This document shows, piece after piece, positions 54,192 through 61,532 of a stretch of 64,000 bases of DNA. Position 1 is the first letter of the stretch, and each line of letters begins with the position of its first letter. The notes under the pieces were generated by a model, which was given only the letters and a program-made list of their open reading frames with translations, was not told the DNA's origin and made no database searches. This DNA comes from Vallitalea okinawensis (GTDB lineage Bacteria; Bacillota; Clostridia; Lachnospirales; PQDH01): assembly GCF_002964605.1 (NCBI RefSeq), contig NZ_PQDH01000007.1, forward strand, positions 124,001 through 188,000. Reading direction: 5' to 3'. The translations under genes and the position numbers were made by a program.

Positions 54192-55580
54192 TTATAATAA
54201 GGCTTTCATCTCATCAGCTAATTGTTCCGCTAATGTACCAACAACAATTTGCATGTTCTTGCTTGTTGGACGAATAACACCAGATGCCCCTAATTGCTTA
54301 AGTGTTTCATCACTAACTTTTGAACCATCTGCTATTACAAGACGTAGGCGTGTTATACAAGAGTCGACATCTTGAATATTCTCACTGCCACCTAAAGCTT
54401 GATAGAAATCTTTCGCCACATCTGCTAAAGATTTCATTTTAAGAATCTCATTAAGATTACCTGCTTCATCATCTTCCCGTCCTGGAGTTGGTAAGTTGAA
54501 TTTCTTGATGACTACGACAAAGGTAACATAATAGAGCACGCCAAAGACCAGACCAAGCGGTATAACTAACCAAGCATTTGTTGAGATATTAAAGTTTAAT
54601 AAGTAATCAATAGCACCTGCCGAGAATGTGAAACCACATAAAACATTGAGTACGTACGCAACAGCCATTGCTAGACCTGTGAACACTGCATGGATAACAT
54701 ATAATACTGGTGCCAAGAACATAAACATGAACTCAATAGGTTCAGTAATACCTGTTAATAATGATGTTAAGGCAACAGATATTAACATACCACCAACTAC
54801 AGGTTTATTTTGCTTCTTTGCGGTTGAGTACATCGCTAAAGCTGCTGCTGGTAAAGCAAACATCATAATTGGGAAGAAACCAGCCATGAATACCCCGGCA
54901 CTAGGATCACCAGCAAAGAATCTTGTTAAATCCCCTACAACAACTTCGCCAGCTGCATTGGTAAATTCACCAAATTCAAACCAGAAAAAGCTGTTTAATA
55001 CATGGTGTAAGCCAAATGGGATAAGTAATCTATTAAAGAAACCAAATAACCCAGCACCAAGAGCTCCTAAATTGATAATAGCATTACCAAAGGCATCTAA
55101 ACCGCTTTGAATTGGTGGCCAAATGAAGCCAAATAACAATGCTAAAACTATACAAGTAGCAGCTGTGACAATAGGTACGAACCGTCGTCCTCCAAAGAAT
55201 CCTAACCAAGCCGGCAATTTTACACTCTTATACTTATTATACAAAACTCCAGCAACTATACCTGCAATGATACCTGATAAAACCCCCATATTGATATCAG
55301 GATTAATAGTCTTTGTAGCTGCATCAATAATTAAGTAACCTACAGCTCCTGATAAAGCTGCAGCACCATGGTTATCTTTAGCAAATCCAATAGCTACACC
55401 AATAGCAAAAATTAATGCCAAGTTAGCAAATACTGCTCCACCTGCTTGAGCTATAAATGGAATATTCAATAAATCTGGTTGCCCAAAACGTAAGAGTAAA
55501 CCTGCGGCTGGTAAAATCGCTATAGGAAGCATTAATGATTTACCAAGTTTTTGAACCTTAGAAAAAAATGATGTTTTCAT
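54192..55580 (-). CDS. PTS IICB component, N-acetylglucosamine/glucose type
   Basis: 462 residues. The IIC domain (1-360) starts with LGKSLMLPIAILPAAGLLLRFGQPD and has the NagE-like loop PFGLHHVLNSFFWFEFGEFTNAAG and FFAGDPSAGVFMAGFFPIMMFALPAAALA, with TGITEPIEFMFMFLAPVLYVIHA. The IIB domain (about 375-462) has Cys408 in DVDSCITRLRLVIAD. It takes up and phosphorylates an amino sugar or glucose. NagE is favoured by the HHVLNSFFWFE.GEFTNAAG wording over PtsG. Its EIIA is the 156-residue protein upstream. Antiterminator control is likely. Confidence 0.85.
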   Translation of the reverse strand: MKTSFFSKVQKLGKSLMLPIAILPAAGLLLRFGQPDLLNIPFIAQAGGAVFANLALIFAIGVAIGFAKDNHGAAALSGAVGYLIIDAATKTINPDINMGVLSGIIAGIVAGVLYNKYKSVKLPAWLGFFGGRRFVPIVTAATCIVLALLFGFIWPPIQSGLDAFGNAIINLGALGAGLFGFFNRLLIPFGLHHVLNSFFWFEFGEFTNAAGEVVVGDLTRFFAGDPSAGVFMAGFFPIMMFALPAAALAMYSTAKKQNKPVVGGMLISVALTSLLTGITEPIEFMFMFLAPVLYVIHAVFTGLAMAVAYVLNVLCGFTFSAGAIDYLLNFNISTNAWLVIPLGLVFGVLYYVTFVVVIKKFNLPTPGREDDEAGNLNEILKMKSLADVAKDFYQALGGSENIQDVDSCITRLRLVIADGSKVSDETLKQLGASGVIRPTSKNMQIVVGTLAEQLADEMKALL

Positions 55581-55662
55581 AAAAACACCCTCCCCTGAAA
55601 TATAATCTATCTATCTTTAGTGCTTCCATACTCATCTGTAATTTCAAGGGAATCTCTTTCGT

Positions 55663-56133
55663 CTATTTTATTATCTCAAGAATAGTATCATTTGGAGTAA
55701 CCAATCCTTTTCGTTTCTTTACCTTTAATTTGGTAAAGGCATTTAAGTTTGTAATAATCACTGGACATATAGGTGATTTTTCATTTGCATTTATGATATG
55801 TAGATCAAACTCGATTATTTTATCTCCTCGTGAAACATTGTCACCGTCTTCTACATAACTGTTAAACCCTAGACCACCTAGCTCTACAGTATCTAAACCG
55901 ATATGTACAAGAACTTCTAACCCTTCTTTCGTCTCAATACCAATAGCATGATAAGTTGGGAATATAGTAACTACCTTACCTGAAACAGGTGCATAAACCA
56001 CACCCTTATTAGGATTGATAGCTATTCCATCACCAACCATTCTTTTACTAAAAACTTCATCAGGTACCTTCTCAATTGACATAACATGACCTTCTATAGG
56101 AGCATACACTTTAATTTTCTGCCTACCTAACAT
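55663..56133 (-). CDS. PTS glucose-type EIIA component
   Basis: 156 residues. Standard Crr-like barrel with VYAPIEGHVMSI, FSKRMVGDGIAI, GIETKEGLEVLVHIGLDTVELGG, His62 and phosphorylated His77. It passes phosphate from HPr to the IIB domain of the adjacent IICB gene, 82 bases downstream. A RAT/terminator sits between it and the glcT-like gene, so its expression is probably controlled by that antiterminator. Confidence 0.92.
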   Translation of the reverse strand: MLGRQKIKVYAPIEGHVMSIEKVPDEVFSKRMVGDGIAINPNKGVVYAPVSGKVVTIFPTYHAIGIETKEGLEVLVHIGLDTVELGGLGFNSYVEDGDNVSRGDKIIEFDLHIINANEKSPICPVIITNLNAFTKLKVKKRKGLVTPNDTILEIIK

Positions 56134-56219
56134 CTTCTCACCTCTTTATACCTATTGGTTATGAGTCATATAACTGAAAACTTCCTAAATGAAATAGAAG
56201 TTTTAGCTCAACAATATAA

Positions 56220-56277
56220 AAAGGCATGAACTAGATTCTCTATATGCTCTTGCATACATAGAACTTTGCTCATGCCT
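56220..56277 (-). terminator. Antiterminator-controlled terminator before the PTS EIIA gene
   Basis: Minus-strand arms AGGCATGA (56270-56277) and TCATGCCT (56222-56229), then TTTTTATATT. The 5' arm is shared with the RAT sequence, so antiterminator binding would block it. Confidence 0.75.
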
Positions 56278-56297
56278 GATCGAATCAGTAACACGCT
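56268..56297 (-). promoter_or_regulatory. Ribonucleic antiterminator (RAT) target of the GlcT-like protein
   Basis: Minus strand reads AGCGTGTTACTGATTCGATC followed by AGGCATGAGC. The core TGTTACTG...CAGGCA and the stem CTGAT-TCG-ATCAG are those of BglG/LicT/GlcT-family RATs. The ptsG RAT of Bacillus is very similar (recalled). The mutually exclusive terminator lies 3' to it. Confidence 0.8.
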
Positions 56298-56324
56298 TTC
56301 TATATCCATTATAATACCATTTAT

Positions 56325-56885
56325 TTACATTTTCAAGTTATATTTTTCTTTTGTCTGTTGTATTGCTTCTTTTACATGGCATGAATGTTTTGCTGAATAA
56401 ATATGTAATGTCAAGAAACCAATCTCGTCATCACTAATAGCTATATTTAATTTTTTTCTTAATCGATTAACAGCTTCCCTACCAATGCGATATTCCTCTG
56501 GATATAAAACTTTTATCTCTTTCATAAATGGATTAACCAAATCAATACCTTGTTGCTTCCTCAAAACCAAGAAATGGATATGATCTAGTATAGCTAGATG
56601 CACCCTTTCATCCAATGGTTCTTCTATTTTTGTTTCAATAAAACTAATGATATCTTCTGATATTTTGATAATCTCCTCAGGTATATACTTAATAAGAGCT
56701 TCAAATTTAAGAAAATTTTCTTCTTTAAAAGATCTAAATATCTTTTCTATGAGTGATGGGTCTATCGCTGCATATTTTTGGGCATGATACCCGATTCCCT
56801 TACCCATAACGACAACATCTTCATTTTGATCTGTAGCTAGAACTACATTATTACCTAATACTTTCTTTACTTCATAGGCCATCAC
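56325..56885 (-). CDS. glcT: GlcT-like antiterminator with one PRD only
   Basis: 186 residues, against about 280 in GlcT or LicT. The RNA-binding CAT domain is residues 1-60 (YEVKKVLGNNVVLATDQNEDVVVMGKGIGYHAQKY) and PRD1 about 70-175 (ILDHIHFLVLRKQQGIDLVNPF, MKEIKVLYPEEYRIGREAV, EIGFLTLHIYSAK). The chain stops after PRD1 and PRD2 is missing; the stop precedes the RAT region directly. GlcT binds a RAT in nascent mRNA and prevents termination when not phosphorylated by PTS. A single-PRD form may answer to only one phosphorylation input. GGAGG lies upstream of the ATG. Confidence 0.87.
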   Translation of the reverse strand: MMAYEVKKVLGNNVVLATDQNEDVVVMGKGIGYHAQKYAAIDPSLIEKIFRSFKEENFLKFEALIKYIPEEIIKISEDIISFIETKIEEPLDERVHLAILDHIHFLVLRKQQGIDLVNPFMKEIKVLYPEEYRIGREAVNRLRKKLNIAISDDEIGFLTLHIYSAKHSCHVKEAIQQTKEKYNLKM

Positions 56886-56944
56886 TCACCCTCCTTATCT
56901 TTTTTATGTATATGCTCCATGTACAAGCATCATTCCAAGTATTT

Positions 56945-56971
56945 GACATATGTCCAATTTTAGCATATGCT
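56945..56971 (+). promoter_or_regulatory. Paired palindromes upstream of the arsR gene
   Basis: Two perfect 10-base palindromes, GACATATGTC (56945-56954) and AGCATATGCT (56962-56971), centred 17 bases apart and overlapping a TTGACA (56943-56948). They fit an ArsR operator on the gene's own promoter. The -10 is not clear. Confidence 0.6.
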
Positions 56972-56998
56972 ATTATATATACTATTTGAGGTGAGAAA

Positions 56999-57343
56999 AT
57001 GAACATCAGTGATTTGTTTAAAACACTTGGGGATGAGAATCGATTGAGGATTATTAATTTACTTCTTCGTGGAGAATTATGCGTTTGCCAAATAGAAAGA
57101 ATTATGACTATCAATCAATCCAATGCCTCAAGGCATTTACTTAAATTAAAGAATACAGGCATTGTCAGAACAACCAAAAAAGCACAATGGGTCTATTATT
57201 CTCTCTCAACAACTTTTGAAGAGGAACATAGTATTCTGACACATTATATTAAAGATCAACTAAAGGATGTTGAACCTTTTGCCAGTGACCTTGTAGCTCT
57301 TAATAAAGTTATTAGTTGTGGCGATTGTTATCAAGATGTATAA
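56999..57343 (+). CDS. ArsR/SmtB family metal-sensing repressor
   Basis: 114 residues. Winged helix LFKTLGDENRLRIINLLLRGELCVCQIERIMTINQSNASRHLLKLKNTGIV (6-55) with the ELCVC motif in the alpha-3 region (Cys32, Cys34), the position of the metal site of ArsR proteins, plus later Cys at 107 and 110 (SCGDC). It probably senses As(III), Sb(III), Cd or a related metal. GAGGTG lies 7 bases before the ATG. No efflux gene is adjacent; the downstream methyltransferase is on the other strand. Confidence 0.88.
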   Translation: MNISDLFKTLGDENRLRIINLLLRGELCVCQIERIMTINQSNASRHLLKLKNTGIVRTTKKAQWVYYSLSTTFEEEHSILTHYIKDQLKDVEPFASDLVALNKVISCGDCYQDV

Positions 57344-57369
57344 ACCTAAGCAGTTTAAGCCTTACCAAA

Positions 57370-57411
57370 ATAGCCCATAATCAATGATAAGCATCATTGA
57401 TTATGGGCTTA
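57370..57411. terminator. Strong bidirectional terminator
   Basis: 17-base perfect arms 57372-57388 and 57393-57409 (AGCCCATAATCAATGAT and its complement), loop AAGC, between the converging arsR and methyltransferase genes. Confidence 0.85.
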
Positions 57412-57425
57412 TGTTTCTCTATTAT

Positions 57426-58157
57426 TTACTTTTTAGCCACTACTATCGTTGCATAGCTATTTTCTCCATAGACTTCTCCTTTAAAATTACCATAAGTGTC
57501 TAATGACTTGAATCCTACTTTTTTAAGAATCTCAATTAATTCATTTTTACGTAATGCTAATAAATTCACACTGTTAATCGTCTTCTTGTCACCCTTTTCA
57601 AGCTCTCCAATGAACTTGATGACAGTACCAGCAGGTGTATTCATGTGTTCATACTTCCTAACAAATTTCACTTGTTGCTCTTCATTTATAATGGTTGGTA
57701 ACCCTTGTACTTTTTGATCAAGTATTCGGTCAAAGTTAATGATTTGGATGATTAATTTACCATGATCCTCAAGGCATCTGTATGCTTCTTGAATAAATGT
57801 AAAGATATCATCACGAGAAGGTAAGTGAACTAAAGAGTTACCAGTACACAAGACATTGGTTAAAGTATCATCGCCATAATACTTCTCCATTTCTAACATA
57901 CTCCCAGTTATATAGCGTGTTATTACACCTTGTTCCTCACTCTTTCTCTTCGCTTCACTAATCATTGAGTTATCTAAATCTAAACCTTCAACTTTGAATC
58001 CTCTATCCATTAACTCTCTTACATCTGTACCAACACCGCAGGCAATATCAACTGAAAGCCCATCCTTATTCATGTACTCTGTTAGAAAGTTTACTTTCAG
58101 CTCATTCTTAGGGAAAACTTCATCGTAACAGCTACTCATATCTTCATAAAAATTCAT
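57426..58157 (-). CDS. Class I SAM-dependent methyltransferase
   Basis: 243 residues from the ATG at 58157, 8 bases after GGAGG. The longer frame to 58343 crosses the promoter of the divergent gene and is not adopted. Motif I VDIACGVGTDVRELMDRG near residue 38, motif II region VEGLDLDNSMISEAKRK, and motif IV-like NVLCTGNSLVHLPSRDDI. Substrate unknown. It lies divergently from the cystine operon, with their promoters separated by about 140 bases. Confidence 0.88.
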   Translation of the reverse strand: MNFYEDMSSCYDEVFPKNELKVNFLTEYMNKDGLSVDIACGVGTDVRELMDRGFKVEGLDLDNSMISEAKRKSEEQGVITRYITGSMLEMEKYYGDDTLTNVLCTGNSLVHLPSRDDIFTFIQEAYRCLEDHGKLIIQIINFDRILDQKVQGLPTIINEEQQVKFVRKYEHMNTPAGTVIKFIGELEKGDKKTINSVNLLALRKNELIEILKKVGFKSLDTYGNFKGEVYGENSYATIVVAKK

Positions 58158-58295
58158 TTTTTTAGCCTCCAAACTTCTATAGTCGCTTTTTATTATTATA
58201 ACACGTTCCCCTCCATATAAAGCGACTTTTATTGAAGAATTAATGTAAGTTATCTTAGAGTAAAATCTACCATTAAGTTTTTTTCTAAATATTGC

Positions 58296-58324
58296 TTGAC
58301 AAATCTTCTTCCCTTCTTTATAAT
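58296..58324 (+). promoter_or_regulatory. Consensus promoter of the poly-Cys leader and ABC operon
   Basis: TTGACA (58296-58301), spacer 17, TATAAT (58319-58324): a perfect sigma-A match. Confidence 0.9.
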
Positions 58325-58334
58325 CAAGATAACT

Positions 58335-58359
58335 AATTCCCACTGTATTAGTCGGAATT
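58335..58359 (+). promoter_or_regulatory. Rrf2/CymR-like operator
   Basis: Dyad AATTCCCACT (58335-58344) and AGTCGGAATT (58350-58359), spaced by 5, with one mismatch. It starts about 10 bases after the -10. Rrf2-family cysteine repressors (CymR, CysR) bind AATTCC...GGAATT dyads. No rrf2 gene is in the window. Confidence 0.65.
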
Positions 58360-58415
58360 TGATTTTAGTACTGTTAGTCATATTTATGCTAGCAGATAAG
58401 AAAGGGGTAACTACA

Positions 58416-58538
58416 ATGAATTCAACTTTAATCAATAAGTCAAACGTCAATATTCATACTCTTTTCTGTAAGGGCAACTGTTGCTGCTGTTGTCTTAATT
58501 TCTGTGTGCAAAAAAAATATGAAAAACATAAACGTTGA
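58416..58538 (+). CDS. Poly-cysteine leader peptide
   Basis: 40 residues, MNSTLINKSNVN..., with AAAGGGG 8 bases before the ATG. Residues 18-30 are FCKGNCCCCCLNFC-like: Cys at 18, 22-26 and 30, seven in all with five in a row (codons TGT TGC TGC TGT TGT). It is followed by a terminator and then a cystine-type ABC operon. This arrangement is expected for an attenuator that senses cysteinyl-tRNA by ribosome stalling; poly-cysteine uORFs of this kind are known in mycobacteria. A small metal-binding or modified peptide is the alternative. The antiterminator pairing has not been worked out. Confidence 0.7.
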   Translation: MNSTLINKSNVNIHTLFCKGNCCCCCLNFCVQKKYEKHKR

Positions 58539-58584
58539 CTAAAGTATTGAGCCTTGTATATATAAATTTTCTATTCCAACAAAC

Positions 58585-58617
58585 AAGAGCACCTAATCAC
58601 TTTAGGTGCTCTTTTTG
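58585..58617 (+). terminator. Terminator between the poly-Cys leader and the ABC operon
   Basis: Arms GAGCACCTAA (58587-58596) and TTAGGTGCTC (58602-58611), then TTTTT. About 80 bases before the substrate-binding protein gene. Confidence 0.85.
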
Positions 58618-58697
58618 AATGCAATCTTAAAATAGTCTTTTTAATATAACTAGGTATGATTTAAGTTAACGTCATTTAAAAATTAGGAGGAAGAGAA

Positions 58698-59495
58698 ATG
58701 AAAAGAAAATTCATAATTTTACCAATCATCTTATTATTCACATTTATTTTATCAGCGTGCTCAAGTGTTGATGAGCAACCGGTGACAGATACTGTAGAGA
58801 AAAAAACAACTATTGTCGTTGGTACTGGAGGAAGTTATCCGCCATATACTTTTGTTGATGAAAAGAATAACTTAACCGGCTTTGATGTGGAGGTTTGGGA
58901 AGAAATCGGACGTCGTTTAGATATGGAAATTGATTTTACTGTTGCAGCCTTCTCTGGTTTATTTGGTATGCTTGATAATGGTCAAATAGATACAATCGCG
59001 AATCAGATTACTATAACAGATGAGCGACTAGAGAAATATGACTTTACAGCTCCTTATGTGTATAATGGTGCTCAATTAGTTGTTCATAAAGATTCTACTA
59101 TTAGCAGCTTAGAGCATTTAAAAGGCAAAAAAGTAGGCGTAAGTTTAGGCTCCAATTATGAGCAAATGTTACGAGCATTTGATAGTAATAACGAACTAGA
59201 AATTATCACCTATGAAAGTTATAGTGGTGCTTTACAGGATGTTGCTCTAGGACGTATCGATGCAGTACTTGATGATATGTTAGCTGGAAAAACTTTCATT
59301 GAAGAATCAGGTATGGATCTTAAGCTAGGGGGCGACCCTGTAGAAGAAGTCATAAATGCTTTTCCATTTGTAAAGAATGAAGATAATGCGGAACTTTTAG
59401 AAGATATCAATGAGGTTATGACAGCTATGGCTGAAGATGGTACTTTAACTGAAATATCTTTAAAATACTTCCCAATTGATATTACTAAAAAGTAG
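58698..59495 (+). CDS. Amino-acid (probably cystine) ABC transporter substrate-binding lipoprotein
   Basis: 265 residues. Lipobox LSACSS (Cys about 21). SBP_bac_3 fold: VGTGGSYPPYTFVDEKNNLTGFDVEVWEEIGRRL, FSGLFGMLDNGQIDTIANQITITDERLEKYDFTAPYVYNG and GKKVGVSLGSNYEQML, the FliY/TcyA-like pattern. It binds a polar amino acid outside the membrane and hands it to the permease. Cystine is favoured by the control region (poly-Cys leader, CymR-like dyad). AGGAGG lies about 8 bases before the ATG. First of three genes. Confidence 0.88.
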   Translation: MKRKFIILPIILLFTFILSACSSVDEQPVTDTVEKKTTIVVGTGGSYPPYTFVDEKNNLTGFDVEVWEEIGRRLDMEIDFTVAAFSGLFGMLDNGQIDTIANQITITDERLEKYDFTAPYVYNGAQLVVHKDSTISSLEHLKGKKVGVSLGSNYEQMLRAFDSNNELEIITYESYSGALQDVALGRIDAVLDDMLAGKTFIEESGMDLKLGGDPVEEVINAFPFVKNEDNAELLEDINEVMTAMAEDGTLTEISLKYFPIDITKK

Positions 59496-59504
59496 GTGTA
59501 TGAC

Positions 59505-60167
59505 ATGTTTGACTTATCGTACTTATTAGAAAGATTAGCATTTATAGCAACCTATATACCCGTGACCATGGCTTTAGCTTTATTAGCCATGGTTACAGGT
59601 ACATTTGTTGGTACCTTGATTGCTATTATTAGGCATAATAAGATACCCTTTATTGATCAGATTCTTGCGATCTATGTTTCTTTTTTTCGTGGTACACCAT
59701 TAATCGTTCAATTGTTCTTATTTTATTTTGGTCTTCCACAGCTTATTCCATCAGTGAGTACAACCACGGCTATTACCATGTCAGTGATTGTACTTAGTAT
59801 TAATGCATCTGCTTATATCTCTGAAACAGTTAGAGCAGCTATCAATAGCGTTGATCAGGATCAGATGGAAGCAGCTATTTCCATTGGCATGTCTAAAGTA
59901 AAAGCTATGCTAAGAATTATTCTACCTCAAGCTACACGAATTGCTATCCCTCCATTAAGTAATACCTTTATTAGTCTTATTCAAGGTACAGCTATTACTT
60001 TTACAATTGGTGTAACAGAAATGATGGGTATTGCAAAAATCGGCGCAGCAGCCAGTTACAAGTTTTTGGAAAGCTATCTAGCGGTTGGTCTTCTTTACTG
60101 GATGATAACTTATGTTTCAGCTAAACTCCTTCATCTACTAGAAAAGAGACTTGCTAGAGCTTATTAA
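59505..60167 (+). CDS. Amino-acid ABC transporter permease
   Basis: 220 residues from the ATG at 59505, with AGGTG 6 bases upstream. A GTG at 59496 is in frame within that site. HisM/TcyB type with about five helices; FFRGTPLIVQLFLFYFGLPQL and the EAA loop QMEAAISIGMSKVKAMLRIILPQATRIAIPPLSN. Nine bases separate it from the binding protein gene. Forms the channel with the ATPase that follows. Confidence 0.92.
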   Translation: MFDLSYLLERLAFIATYIPVTMALALLAMVTGTFVGTLIAIIRHNKIPFIDQILAIYVSFFRGTPLIVQLFLFYFGLPQLIPSVSTTTAITMSVIVLSINASAYISETVRAAINSVDQDQMEAAISIGMSKVKAMLRIILPQATRIAIPPLSNTFISLIQGTAITFTIGVTEMMGIAKIGAAASYKFLESYLAVGLLYWMITYVSAKLLHLLEKRLARAY

Positions 60168-60178
60168 GGAGAATAGCC

Positions 60179-60907
60179 ATGTTAAAGATTAAAGGATTAA
60201 ATAAAAGTTTTGGAGACTTACATGTCTTAGATCATCTGGATTTAGAAGTAAACGAAGGGGAAGTTGTTGCTATTATTGGTTCATCTGGTTCAGGTAAATC
60301 AACCTTATTACGCTCCATTAATTACTTAGAAAAGCCGGATTCAGGTGAGTTAATTTTGAATGATATTCAAGTTGATTTCAATCATATATCTCCTAAAGAT
60401 ATTAGAGCTTTACGTCAAAATACAGCCATGGTTTTTCAGAGTTTTGCTCTCTTTCGGAATAAAACCGCCCTTCAAAATATATTAGAACCATTAATTGCAG
60501 TCCAAAAAAAGGATAAACATGAGGCGTTAGTCGTAGCTAAAGATCTACTTAATCAGGTCGGTCTTGATGATAAAGCAGATCATTACCCTTCACAGTTATC
60601 GGGTGGACAAAAGCAACGAGTAGGAATAGCCCGTGCTATGGCATGTAATCCTAAAATTCTACTTTTTGATGAGCCCACCTCAGCCCTCGACCCAGAGCTA
60701 GTAAAAGAAGTTTTGGGTGTTATTTCCAATTTAGCTAAGCAGAATAAAACGATGATTATCGTTACTCACGAGATGAAGTTTGCTGAAAAAGTAGCTGATC
60801 GAATTATTTTTCTAGACCAAGGAAAGGTAGCCGCTGAAGGTTCACCTGAAGAGATCTTTGGTCATCATTCTAATAAGAAATTAAGAAATTTTATAAGTGG
60901 GATTTAA
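60179..60907 (+). CDS. Amino-acid ABC transporter ATP-binding protein
   Basis: 242 residues, the usual length. Walker A GSSGSGKST (near 34), Q-loop MVFQSFALF, signature LSGGQKQRV, Walker B ILLFDEPTSALDPELV, and H-loop VTHEM. GlnQ/TcyN type. AAGGAG lies before the ATG and 11 bases separate it from the permease. Energises uptake of cystine or a similar amino acid. Confidence 0.94.
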   Translation: MLKIKGLNKSFGDLHVLDHLDLEVNEGEVVAIIGSSGSGKSTLLRSINYLEKPDSGELILNDIQVDFNHISPKDIRALRQNTAMVFQSFALFRNKTALQNILEPLIAVQKKDKHEALVVAKDLLNQVGLDDKADHYPSQLSGGQKQRVGIARAMACNPKILLFDEPTSALDPELVKEVLGVISNLAKQNKTMIIVTHEMKFAEKVADRIIFLDQGKVAAEGSPEEIFGHHSNKKLRNFISGI

Positions 60908-61016
60908 TGAATACTTGTTTAAAACCTTTCAAAAAATACCATACTACTTAATGTAGTATTAAACAGCTAAAACAGCTTTACTACTCTAAGAAATGATATT
61001 TTGAAAGGGGTTAATT

Positions 61017-61217
61017 ATGCATTCAAAAATTTATCACTTAGAAGGTTTACAGTATAAAGATTCTACTAATGAGGTCAGAAAATCCTTAGAATGTCTAAAT
61101 GGTGTCAAACAAGTTTCCTTCTCAACAGAGAAAACAATGCAAATTGACTACGAGTGGCCAGCAACTGATACTGAAATTGAGCAAACAATATCACAAAATG
61201 GCTTTACAACATTATAA
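61017..61217 (+). CDS. HMA-like small protein without the CxxC metal site
   Basis: 66 residues. IYHLEGLQYKDSTNEVRKSLECLNGVKQVSFSTEKTMQIDYEWPATDTEIEQTISQNGF has the beta-alpha-beta-beta-alpha-beta spacing of heavy-metal-associated domains (V..SL..L.GV..V, then V-x-Y, I..I...GF), but the metal loop has no Cys. Its function is unknown and it may be a degenerate copper-chaperone relative. AAAGGGG lies 6 bases before the ATG. It stands alone downstream of the cystine ABC operon. Confidence 0.65.
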   Translation: MHSKIYHLEGLQYKDSTNEVRKSLECLNGVKQVSFSTEKTMQIDYEWPATDTEIEQTISQNGFTTL

Positions 61218-61229
61218 CTGAGGAAGCCC

Positions 61230-61355
61230 TTAAGCTTCCTCTTGGTCAACATATTCTAAAATATCCCCAGGCTGGCAATTTAATTCTTTACATATAGCTT
61301 CTAAGGTAGAAAAAAGAATAGCCATGATAACATCCAAATTCACAATTATTCCCAT
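61230..61355 (-). pseudogene. XRE (YozG-like) regulator with its helix-turn-helix deleted in frame
   Basis: A 41-residue reading frame, MGIIVNLDVIMAILF... to ...EYVDQEEA. The first 12 residues match the start and LFSTLEAICKELNCQPGDIL the end of Cro/XRE proteins of the YozG type (usual length about 65-75). The 25-30 residues between, which carry the helix-turn-helix, are absent without a frame change. The product could not bind DNA in the usual way, so I call it a remnant. It lies on the minus strand between plus-strand genes. Confidence 0.7.
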
Positions 61356-61532
61356 AGGCCACCAACAAAATCAAATTACATTTAATTACATATTACTTAT
61401 TTCCTTCTACACAACAACCCATAAAATGCTATAAAATTACTAAAATTTCTTATTTAGACTTGATTTATAATTAAATCTTATATTATACTGATTTTGTGGC
61501 TTTTTTACTACAAAATTTAAGGAGGAAAAGAC

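Noticed and set aside
54628-55110. Plus-strand frame of 160 residues opposite the PTS IICB gene
   Set aside because: Ala/Asn/Pro-rich shadow of the hydrophobic transporter gene. The same holds for the frames at 15571-15987, 30018-30479 and 55123-55338.
58158-58343. Long start of the methyltransferase gene at 58343
   Set aside because: It would run through the consensus promoter of the divergent leader gene and has no ribosome site; the ATG at 58157 has GGAGG at 8 bases.
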